Shown: piece by piece, positions 12,125 through 22,320 of the stretch
Layout: each line of letters begins with the position of its first letter
Position numbering within the stretch: the stretch's first letter is position 1
NCBI GenBank assembly: GCA_903772945.1
Contig: CAICTM010000749.1
Location: 1-50,243, forward strand
Length of the DNA: 50,243 bases
Source of the DNA: Seminavis robusta
Lineage: Eukaryota; Bacillariophyta; Bacillariophyceae; Naviculales; Naviculaceae
Direction: 5' to 3'
Program-made: the position numbers and the translations under genes
The notes under the pieces: generated by a model
Seen by the model: the letters and a program-made list of their open reading frames with translations, nothing else
Told to the model about the DNA's origin: nothing
The model's database searches: none

Positions 12125-15100
12125 TTATAAATACATGCTCAAAAGATGAGGCAACTGCGTCTTCTTGTCTTGCTTGATCTCTCCGTACTCGTCGTTCCAT
12201 TCCCAGACTCGTGCCAGCTCTCGGCCTTTCTCAGAAACACTGCGCTTCAGCTTCGCCAAGGCATTTTCAAAGTCGTCCATATTCACAGGACGAAGTCTTT
12301 GCGACGAGCCTTGAAGGGCATCATTTGAGGACGGACCTTGATCCAGTAATTTTGCCTGTTCGTGACTTATTTGGACAACGGCTTCCCTGCAAACTTCTTT
12401 CAAGTCAGACCCCGTATATCCTTGCAGCCGCTCTGCAATAGCAGTTAGGTTGACATCTGGCGCAAGCCTGTTTTCTGCTAAAGTCACTTCCAGTATCTCT
12501 TTTCGCGTCTGCAGGTCGGGCAAATCAACCAGGATTCGACGAGGGAACCGTCTAAGCACTGCCTCGTCAAGGTCGAAAGGCCTATTCGTAGATCCAATCA
12601 CAACGACCCGATCAGATCCTGCCTCACCGCTGCCATTCGTACCAGAGTTCAGCCCGTCCCACTCGCTCATCATGGTCGTCTTCACACTCGTCAACGTGCC
12701 ATGCGCTGAATCATCGGATGTTCCCTCGCGTGACGACAAGAGCTACGGTACACAAAGGGTGATGAGTACAGCAGCCAGAGTCAAACAAACAAAAACAGCG
12801 AGCAATGCAATTACAAACTCACAGAGTCAACCTCATCGATGAAAATCACGCAGGGGGCCAATCGACGAGCCAGGGTAAAAACTGCTTTCGCGTTCTTTTC
12901 GGATTCACCAAGCCACTTGTTTTCGACGGAAGAGGCATCAACGCTTAGGAAGCTCGCCCCTCCTTCTGTTGCAACTGCTTTCGCCAGCATGGTTTTACCA
13001 GTCCCTAAACAGCAGAAGCAGAGATTTTGTTAGAACGAAGATGAAACGAAGTAAAGTAGAAAATCTAGGTCATACCAGGAGGTCCAAAGAGCAGAACTCC
13101 CTTCACCGCTTCTCTTGCGATGCCCTCGCTATAAAGATGAGGAAACTTCAACGGATAAGTGATGCTTTGGCGCAACAGTTCTTTCACTTCAGAAAGGCCT
13201 CCGATCATATCATAAGTCACTCCAATGTCCTGTGGCGACACAACCTGAGATATTAGCGCACGTTCGTGTTTGTCTTGGGCCAAAGCTGCGATTTCTTCTC
13301 TGGTCCGATGGGAAGCGGGTGAACTGTTCACGGAGAGACCACCCGACGGCGATGGCCTGACACGACATGAAAAAGTCAAGGCAGTCTCAAGACTTGACGG
13401 GTGCAAGTATCGAAGAGATGAGGCTGACTTAGCAATACTCTCAACTCCGTCCCTGTCAACGAGTAATTGCTCAAGAGTTACATCAACTCCCAGCTCTGCG
13501 GTTTCCTCGCTCGGTGTTTCGTGGCGATTTACAAAACGCTGTGCCTTGCCCGCCTCCAGCTCGACAGCGCACTTGATTACCTCGTCCATTTCTTCTGTGA
13601 TGTCACGAACACTCAACATCTGACGCAGCGATGACCCAGCTCCTCTAGTCCCTGTTCGTTGCTGCAACGAAAGGTTGTGCTTCCACAGTTCCTCATTCAA
13701 TGCTTTTCGGTTGCGCCGGAATATGTAGGAGCCGCGTTCTCGTGCAAGCCATGCCTCCCAGCTTTTGCCTCGAACCGGGTCAGAAGGGGCACTGATTGGA
13801 ATCGGACGGCATGTGTTTTCGAGCTCTTCCCTATTTCTCGCTTCTTTGGTTTCTGTGCTTGATTCTCCGCCCTTCTGGTCTTTTGCATTGTTCGCTGCCA
13901 TTACAGCATGGTATGCAGCCATTGTACGGGCTCGTTTTTGTTTCGACTTTTTTCTCCGCTCTGCTGCATCCTCGCCACCTTCAAGCGAGGCAGCTGCGGC
14001 CTCCTGGTTTTGGAGCATCTTTTGGAACCAACCACCAACGTTTGATTGTGGCTTTCCATTGACGCTGTTGCCATAAGGTCTTCCATTTCTGGGTGGGGGT
14101 ACGTAAACACTAAGCATTACACCCTGGCACTTTGGGTCAGAGAGCGCCGGGGCGGCCTTTGCAAGATTGTCCGCAATGCCTCTGCGTATATTCTCGTTGC
14201 GCAAGACCTGGGCAAAGGCTTTATGGAGGTCTTCCGACAGCTCCTGCGGTGATGCCGGAGGCGATTTGTCGTCGCTCATTTCCGCCAACCGGTCTAACAG
14301 CTCAGACAGGGCATGCTCCAGCGTGTGTTGCATTACTTCTCTCGGGAGTGGCTTGTTGTTTGGTAAACTCCCTTCTCCGCTCGGTGGTGCTAGACTTGCA
14401 TTGAAGAACTGAGGGGCGGGAATATTGTTGTTTTGAGCATTTCGATTGTTCTGCTGGATCTGTTGCAAGAGCGAGTTAGAAAACCGTTCCAACTCGTCTC
14501 TGGCGGGAGAGTCCATCGGTTGATGCTGCAGTCTCTCTTTGGCCTGCATGGCCATCATTAGAGGGAACAGATTGCCAGCCTCCGGTGGCGCAATGGCACC
14601 AAGAATTCCTGGCCCATTGGTGCCTTGCGTTCTTGCCAGAAAAATGTTGAAACGACGCGACCCTTCTGGATCATTTTGACCCGATGCATTCTGATTCGAC
14701 GGTGCAAAACTCATCCACGGTGCTGCGTTTGGAGGGTGGTCTCCGTTGAATCCATCTCTGTTCACGGCTCCGTTCATGTGGCCGAAAGCGTCATGTGGAT
14801 TGTCCTGGACCAATGCAAGAGCCGCAGAGTCAATTCCACTTCCCAATACAACCAGATTTACGCTATCGTCGGCATTGCACTCGTCCAGCAAAACATTGAC
14901 TGCTGATTTGCTCTTGAAAAGCAGCTGTGAGGCATCTGTCCGTACAAATATAACCAGCGGAAGGTTGTTTTCTTCTGCTTCCTCCGTAGATTCAGCCAAA
15001 GTGTGCCATTTTTCCTCCCACGCCGTCATATCCTCAAAACTCGACGTCGCTCTGTCATCGTAAGGATCATCCAAGCCTGCGGCGATGTCACGCTTCATTG

Positions 15101-16509
15101 CGACGGCAATGGACCCCCCTACCCTGCCAGTCAGAGCCCCTGCTCTGGCCGATTTTAGCAAGGCACGCAAAAGATTGGCAGTCCTGACATCTTCTTTCGT
15201 GCCACCTCCATCGAGGACTTCCTGGCGGACGGACTTGATTACTTCGTCATCCAGGATCACCATGGCAGCTCCTAGGGAATGTGCCTGCAGCATACAATTA
15301 TTTTTCAATGGTTTGATTCGATTCGATTCAACAGCGACAGGAGAAAGTGAGCTATGTTTGATTTCTGAACAAGAGCAGGGCAACATACTGCTTCCGACGT
15401 ACCAATGCCATGGTCATTGTTTCTTGCATTCCCAGTGTGCATGATTTTCCCACTTCCTGCTCGTGCAACCTGATAGCATTGGGCCTTGGAAAAGATTTTC
15501 GCCATTGAGGTTGTGTGGCCAGGGACAAAGCTGATTGCAAGGACCGTGAAGTTTCGGCATCAAGAAATTTGCGATTGGAAGCATTTTTGTTCATCCATTC
15601 GAGGAGGAGACACGAGTACAGTGTCCTTCGATCCAAGCGTGACTTTGAAGAGGCATCAATTAGCCTTGCCTTTTTGAGCAGGTGTTCCAGCGCCTCTGCG
15701 CTGGGTGGCAAATAAACGCGAGGCATCCATGCATCAAGGATATCAGCATCTTCTAGGGACGCACTGGTCTCGGGTGTTTGTTTATTGTCAGTATCTCTCC
15801 ATCCTTTGTTGTTTCTGGATTTTCGTCTGCCAATCTTTTTGCCAAGTCTGGCCACGCCTCCTCCTCCCGTAGGTTCAGCCATATTTCTGGGTGGTTGTTT
15901 CTCGTTCTCGATAGTGTCCATGATTGCCTCTTCTTCCTCCAATTCAAAGTCGTTATCAACAACTTCGACTTCCATATGCAGTTGCGAAGAAGGATCCAAT
16001 GGCATGTCTGCCTCTTCCATCAGTTCCCATTCGTCCCATTCTTCGCTGGAGTCCTCAGCTCCCGAGTCATCGTCGTCGTCATCATCGGAATCACCATCCG
16101 GGTCTCCCACAGCATTTTCTTTCTTGCTGTCTTTGCTGAGCGTCTTGACACTGGTACCAGTACCCGATGAAGCAGATGAGTCGGGTTTCGCAGAAATATC
16201 ATTATCGTCCGCCACCAGTGGTTTGCTTTCGTCATCTTGATCATCGACGGGGGTATCAGCGTGATCGTTATCTCCGCCTCTCACCAAGACACTGCCATTA
16301 TTGACCCAGCCATTGCTGTTGCTATTCTGGCTCTTGACACCACCAATATTAGCAGGAAACAACCAGGGTATCCGTGGTCTATTACGAGTGCCACGTGGAG
16401 AAAACTGTTTTAAACGCTGGCCAAAAATCCCAGCCGAAACTAATTGTGGGGTATCCAGCTGCCACAAGACAGACAGGACAAGTACCCAACAGAGCCTGAA
16501 CATATGCAT
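12125..16509 (-). CDS. Large AAA ATPase of the Msp1/ATAD1-like meiotic clade, secretory-targeted
   Basis: Exons right to left: 15403-16509, 13076-15284, 12823-13004, 12125-12742; introns of 118, 71 and 80 bp keep frame and rebuild the ATPase motifs exactly. Product 1371 aa. ATG 16509 gives a signal peptide ([21 protein letters not shown]). Then an acidic disordered region (runs of D/E and S), helical parts of unknown fold, and one AAA module at the C-terminus: Walker A GPPGTGKT near 1105 (split by an intron), GESEK pore-loop region, Walker [10 protein letters not shown] near 1160, LLSSREG, and the [19 protein letters not shown] sensor/Arg-finger block. This block and [11 protein letters not shown] are typical of Msp1/ATAD1, which extract membrane proteins. 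The long N-terminus and signal peptide are unlike Msp1, so the compartment (ER or plastid envelope side) is open. Confidence 0.87.
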
Positions 16510-16766
16510 TACGGTGGATGTTTGTCTTGATATTGTCTTGGTGAGCCTCAATCGTTTGGTGGCTTGGTGAAAAAGAATGCTCAATTGACAGAATTTCGAG
16601 TTTGTGCGACGAATGTTTGAGATCCAGAAAGAAGCAAGAATTTAAGTGATTGAGGATTTCAATCCCTCTCGGGAATAAAGTCTACTGTTTTCGCAACAAA
16701 ACCGATTTTCAAGGGGCGACCATAATAACACAGGCCGAGAGTGGACCAATCTAGTCCATAGAGACA
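16510..16766. promoter_or_regulatory. Divergent promoter, AAA ATPase / palmitoyltransferase
   Basis: 257 bp separate two outward-facing start codons, so both promoters must fit here. No repeat was noticed. Confidence 0.4.
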
Positions 16767-17784
16767 ATGCCGCGACGAGGAGCCGCCACCAAGGCGACGA
16801 AGACATCGATGGACTCAGAGGAAGATGTTCCTTTGGCGCCCAAGCGAAGCAATCCTCAGAAACCAGGTTCACTATCTTTGGAATCGGAAGCCTCAGCGGC
16901 GTCGGAGGCAAAGGTATCAGTGGAAGAACGCTTTGAAAATGAGAGCTACAACATGAAAGTCAAGCACTGGAAAGACTCGCCATTTGCTGTGGGATTAACA
17001 GAAGTTACTTGGGCTGACGAAAAGCTGCGCAATGGCAACTCCAACTCGGACGATCAAAGCCTCGACAGTGCCAACTGCCTCTGCTTTTCTTCCGCCGTTT
17101 GCCCCCATGTACCAGGTGTCGTGCGAGTGGGAAACATGTCTGTGTTGAAACAATCTACCTACTCGATCGATGCAGAAGAAGAAGACGAAGAGACGGGTGA
17201 GATCAGAGTTGTCAGAGTCATCAGACCGAAATTAGATATTGTGGTGGGGCCATATTGGCCCATGCTCTGCCTTGTGACATACCCGCTGATTCTTGGAATA
17301 TCAGGATGGTCATTGCTCAGGGCGGTACCAGGAAAACCATTCTACCTTCAATTGGCTTGGTTGACTGGTACGATTGGGCTTATTGGTAAGAATGTGGACA
17401 TTGGGTTAATTCAATTCTGTTGCTATTGCATTACATGGCTAAATTGGTGTCGCTCAATGTTCAATAATTATTGATACATGTACATGCATAGTGTCCCTCG
17501 CATTGACTGCCTGCCGAGACCCAGGAATCATGTACAGGCGACATGCCCCGCCCAAGCGAACACAAACATGGCGCTGGTCAGATCAAGCGCAAACATACCG
17601 ACCCCGTGGAGCAATCTACGATCCCGATACGGCAGTGGTGGTCGAAGGCTTCGACCATACTTGCCCATGGACAGGCACTGCAATTGGTCGCAAAAATATG
17701 CTTTCGTTCCAGTTCTTTGTATGCCTTGTCTTTGTTATGATGGTATTCAACATTCTCCTCCTGACCAAGTCCTTGGGCAAATAA
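16767..17784 (+). CDS. DHHC-type palmitoyltransferase with DHTC and no zinc cysteines
   Basis: Exons 16767-17385 and 17492-17784 (106-bp intron, phase 1) give 303 aa. The N-terminal 150 residues are soluble. Two membrane segments follow (WPMLCLVTYPLILGISGW; FYLQLAWLTGTIGLIVSL), then the DPGI motif of palmitoyltransferases, then FDHTCPWTGTAIGRKN, which matches the family's DHHCPWvgNCvGrrN with DHTC replacing DHHC. The Cys/His zinc ligands normally upstream of DHHC are absent (YRRHAPPKRTQTWRW to VVVEGF). Only one membrane segment follows (FFVCLVFVMMVFNILLL) before the stop, where the family usually has two. The acyl-accepting Cys is retained. It may be a diverged active enzyme, as with yeast Akr1 (DHYC), or a truncated paralogue. 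Confidence 0.82.
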
Positions 17785-19415
17785 TGAAAGGCTGCCGTCG
17801 AGGCTGTTGAACAGAAAAAGTAACTAAACCGGTGTACGTAGTACGGTAGGAGTGAAGTCGATCACTGCAGGCTTGTATATACATGTATTGACTTTAGCTA
17901 GCTAGCAGGTGGATTTGAGAGGGTTCCTATTACACTTTTACTCCAGCTCTAGCCAGATCAGTTTGTAGTACTGGTAGATTCGATAGACCCTACATACCGT
18001 ACATGACGGACACCGCCCTTTCCAATGGCGATCAGGTGATGGATGGTATTTTTGAAAACGTAAACCTTGTTGCTCTCATTCATCGTACCGTGTCTCTTCT
18101 CACATCCTGTAGTGCTTATGGTAGACTATGCACGACGAAGAAGGAACAGAAGGTCGCCGACTTCTTCACGAAGTCCAACGACAATAGGACGAGTAGAGCG
18201 GCTGTGGCGAAGTTCCGAAACAAAACCTCCCACAGCAAAGTACTCCTCCTCCTCTTCCAAGAAGAACAAGGCTTCTAACATGGAGGCTCGATCTGTGGGT
18301 TCTATACATCATTCTTCTTGTTTCTTATCTTTTCAACTGAAGCAGGTTGATTATTGAATGTCTTCAGTTGAAGATGCACCGCTCCTATCAGGATTGGAAG
18401 CATGCTGACATCCTTGATTGTTGAACAACTCATTGCCCCTCACAATCTCACACACCCTCAGACATCTTCCTGGCTGTTTGACCTGTTGCTTTGTCATGGA
18501 TCGATTCGGCCTCCATCGGAGTATGCTCTCCCGTTGCGATTCAAATTGATCCTTGGGTTGTGGCTTCGTAGTTATGTCTGCAAGCTGGTGCCAGCTCTTG
18601 TAGTGTGATCTTCTTGGCCCTTATAACATAATTCCAGAAGCGATGCAGCTTTGACATAGATATGCTTCGTTCTGGGAGAATCTTCGGTAACTCCGCCATC
18701 TCGACTGCACGCTGCGCCGCTGTTGTGTTCGCAGACGTTACAGTGCACAAGTTGTGGCTTTACATGCATTCTCCACTGTAGATATGACCTTTGCTCATCT
18801 ATCAACGACGTCGTTTAATATGCATCGTCATCGACTGGCTCCGACTCCTCGTTGACAGCAAGAAGACCATTGTAACCTGGCGTTCAATCGTAAGAACTGT
18901 ATACCGGTATTGTGGTGGAGCACCAAAACCAGTGGGAAAGTGCAACGAACACCTAGATTGGTGGCAAGATGGAAACGACTTGTCGGAAACTAGTGTGTTG
19001 CCGAGATCTGAGGTGTGAACCGTCCACATTGTGGTGGATGCAAATGACGCGCTCAGTACTTCCATTCATGTTGTCGTTGTGACAACAAGTATTTCGTGTA
19101 TGGCAGATATTCTGGAAATGAAATGCTGGCCAACATGACATGTAAGCATTTGCGACTCGTAGATGTTTGATTAGAAAGTCCGCTGTAGAAGAAAACAAGA
19201 CATTGGGAACTCATCCTCTTCGCTTCCAGGCAATGCTATGTTTTGTGAGGAACCACTGCACCAACGTGGTCGATCCTCTTTCGCTCGCTCAACACGTATG
19301 GTTGGCAGTGGCATTCTCTTTTACACACTAACTAGTTAGCATCGGATGGGAGCTTGCTGTTAGACCTCATCGTGTCAACGATACCGGTTGGGGAGGCATA
19401 GTCTGGCAATTCGTC
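17785..19415. other. 1.6-kb intergenic region, no confident gene
   Basis: Lies downstream of the palmitoyltransferase and downstream of the CXC gene. Holds GCTAGCTAGC-type words near 17897-17907 and TACCGGTA at 18902-18909. A plus-strand ORF at 18003-18278 with Arg/Ser-rich overlapping frames might be a leftover 3' part of the palmitoyltransferase gene, and a minus-strand ORF at 18541-18750 reads as plausible protein, but neither has motifs I recognise. Confidence 0.4.
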
Positions 19416-21600
19416 TCAGGGCTGTTCCAGCTTCTTCTTTTCGTCAACGTGCATACGCTTGAAGTCTATGCAACGAGCTGATATCGGTGTGAGCTTATCA
19501 GTGCCCGCTGTCTTTGCGTCTGGAGTTTCAGGAATTGTCGCGTTGGTACCTTTGGCGGCATTTTCTGGTGTCCCCTTTTGTCCTGCTTCTTCTGTTTCGG
19601 CCCAGGTCATTGTCTTCAACACAGAACCCAACCGTGTTCGTTTCAACTCGCGTGGATCCAGTGGTGACCCGGCCATTTCGCGTTCAGTGAATTTGGACTG
19701 TCCTCCCGGACTCTCTTCCTCGGCCCCGCCCTGTTTGGAGTCACGAGAAACATTGCTTTTCTCTGGGACTTCACTAGACTTTCGCTTGGGCGATGAGCGA
19801 GGTATGGATGGACGCTTTGCAATCTGTTGTGGAGCGGCACTCATTTCACGCGTTGACACGTCACTGTTGGACGTCTGCAGCCTATCAGTGCCATTGTTGT
19901 TTCGAGATTGGAATTCTGTCATTGCCATGGCTGCCAAGAGGAGTGAGTTAACATTCCCATTTGATTCGTCCTCGGCGGCAGCAGCAGAAGAGTTTTGTTT
20001 CGCAGATGCGTCCTCGTTTCTCTCGTCTGGAGATGTGTCTGAGGAGGACGCAGCAAGCGACGGCATAGAGGCAACATCAGCACTATTATCATGCATCGCA
20101 GCAACAGGTCTTTCGGCCACTGGCGATCCATGTTTGAGATAAGCCTTAAAAACACAGTTCCATGTAGCAGCAAGTGGGTGAGTCCAAGAGTCCGAATCGA
20201 ATCCAGCGAAGGTACCGATACCCATGCATCCCACCGCACTGGTGACTTACCAAGTTGTGTGCAGCATGCATCATCCATGGCTCTCGCCCACTTCTTCGGG
20301 CTTGCGGCGCCATCGACAAATCGTAATTTGGTAGGAGCATGCCAGCATTGCTGGGTTTGTCTGAACCAAAACCACCGGATATTGTGTTTTTGCACCCAAT
20401 ACAGCGACAGTTGGGGCTACATTTGACATTTCCTGCGTAGCATTCGCAGTACTTTGGAAAGTAAACAAGAGACGTACATTCAAATCATTAGGCAGAGCCA
20501 CAGGAGTTTCATCGTCGCCACCATTCATTCTTACCTTTTTCATGCAAGCACTTTTTCTGCATTTGCAGCCAAGTTTGTGGGCCAGCACTAGCTTTTGTTC
20601 TTGAGCCGTTTGGCGTTCTTTTGTTTTCAAGAACTTGGTGTCGAAAGCAGCAGGGTTCCTCGATAGTATAATGCGCATTGCCTCTTTTCTTTGTTTCTCG
20701 TGTTTTGTTGTGTTGAAGCAAACCAGGCAGCGGCAATTGGAACCGCAATATATCTGCAAAAACAGAAGAGTAAGAGGAGCGCATAGATTTGCTGGGTGTT
20801 AATTCAAGAAGCGCATCACTCAATCAATCAAACCTGGCACCTTGTTACCGTACCTTGACAGCAAAGCATTGACAATACAGTTTCAAGCATTTTGTCTTTT
20901 TGCATGTACATCCCATATTAGTGACTTCGTCTCGGTGTGAGCTCTCAATCTGAGTAGGAGACACTGCCACTTCCCGAGCAACCCCCTCAGCACTTGCTCC
21001 TACTGTAGCAATCTCTGAAGGTGGTGGTGCATGTTCATGAGCGGGTAAGCGAGGAGGATTTTCGTCGAGCCGATTGTTGCTTGGGTAGACCGGTTGGGGG
21101 TATGGGTATGGCATGTGAGATGGAGGAGGTGGAAAACTTTGACTCGTGGTCAATTTGTTGTAGTGTTGGTCGTATCCCGGGTAAACATGGGGTGGCGGCG
21201 GTGGTGGCTGACCATGGGAAACTTCTGGCGGCGGTCCAAGCCATCGACGGTCGTCAGGATGAGGGGGGTAGTAAGCAGCATGTGGAGGCGGGTGATAATA
21301 AGCGGCATGCGGAGGCGGGTGGTGGGGAGGCGGATGCCCATGGGAATAGTCCGTTTCGTGAGCTCTGACCGGAATTGGTCTGTGATACTCATGGTGCGGC
21401 GGTGGATGATACAGAGTAGGAGCGTGTGATGGAGGGAATGGGGGTTGCGGCACTTGCTGGTTTGTCGGGGCTTGGGGTCCTTGTTCATTCGTCGCATGAG
21501 TTGCAGTGGGCCGAAAGGCTGATTCCACTGGTCTTTCCACCTCGTCAGAGGTATCGTTGTTGTCATCGTTGCTGGTGTCGTTGGGTTCCGCCGTCGCCAT
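19416..21600 (-). CDS. Two-CXC (CRC domain) LIN54/tesmin/TSO1-type DNA-binding protein
   Basis: Exons right to left: 20854-21600, 20535-20753, 20251-20451, 19416-20144; introns 100, 83 and 106 bp, all phase 0. Product 631 aa. Residues 1-225 are Pro/His/Tyr-rich (repeats HPPPHAAYY). The CRC domain spans about 228-345: first CXC (GCTCKKTKCLKLYCQCFAVK, then YCGSNCRCLVC), the invariant spacer RNPAAFDTKF, and the second CXC (GCKCRKSACMKKYCECYAG, then CSPNCRCIGCKN). These bind zinc and the CHR-type TTTGAA/TTYAA DNA elements in animal LIN54 and plant TSO1, regulating cell-cycle genes. The C-terminal 240 residues are Ser-rich and disordered. Intron positions fall inside the CXC repeats but rebuild them perfectly. 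Confidence 0.93.
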
Positions 21601-22320
21601 GGTCCTGCGGCTGTCCTACTAATATCCAACTACACAACCCCTTGACAGCAGAGGCATGCAGCTCAGGAGCTCCTCTTGATCGATCGAGATGTTTAGCCAC
21701 GACGGAGCTCTTCTCGCGTTTTCGGTTGAGGGTGGCTGGGTGGAGAAATAAACAAAGAAAGGATGTTAAACAATACCCTGGTGTGCGAGCAAAGCAATGT
21801 TTCAAGACGTCTTGAACACCAACCAACGAACCAGCATCTGAGGAAACCTCTTCGAAATTTGAGTTTGAAATTTGAATGTCTCAGCCATCAGGGATTGGGC
21901 TAGGATACGGATTCCAGTTGAACCAAACCGTGACTTCCAGCAGCTCTTCCAGCTTCTTCATTGTACCTTGTGCGTGATGCATGGATGCATGCATTATGCA
22001 TCACGAGCTCACATGACAGTAGCGCACAGAAAAGTGGAGCCTTGGAGGTATGCCAGCCACTGCGTCCTGAGCCACTAATAAGGACATTGCTAAAGTAGCT
22101 AGCTACCGGTACTAGCTAGTAGTAGAGAATTACCCTTGATGCATGGACCCAGGCCAAGCATTCAATCAGTGCCACACTGAAGGTGAAGAACTGAGTCACC
22201 ATGAGGCCCAACTGTGTGATTTTAGTGCACAGGCGACGACAATATGCATGATGAACACAAAATCTAATAGTTAATACATCTTTGCGGCAGATTGAAGAGC
22301 CACATCTGAAGACTTTTCTG
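21601..22320. promoter_or_regulatory. Upstream region of CXC gene / 3' flank of TSR1
   Basis: 720 bp. A near-palindromic run of TGCAT/ATGCA words lies at 21976-22003. GCTAGCTACCGGTACTAGC, containing TACCGGTA at 22105-22112, is flanked by CTAGCTAG-like words. No ORF with protein-like features was seen. Confidence 0.45.

Noticed and set aside
15352..15386. Two separate genes overlapping at the AAA locus
   Set aside because: A GTACGT donor at 15402 and TGCTGCAG acceptor at 15285 join them in frame into one gene; the start of the downstream ORF lies in the intron.
18003..18278. Plus-strand ORF of 91 codons after the palmitoyltransferase
   Set aside because: No motif, no membrane helix matching a fourth DHHC segment, no convincing splice link.
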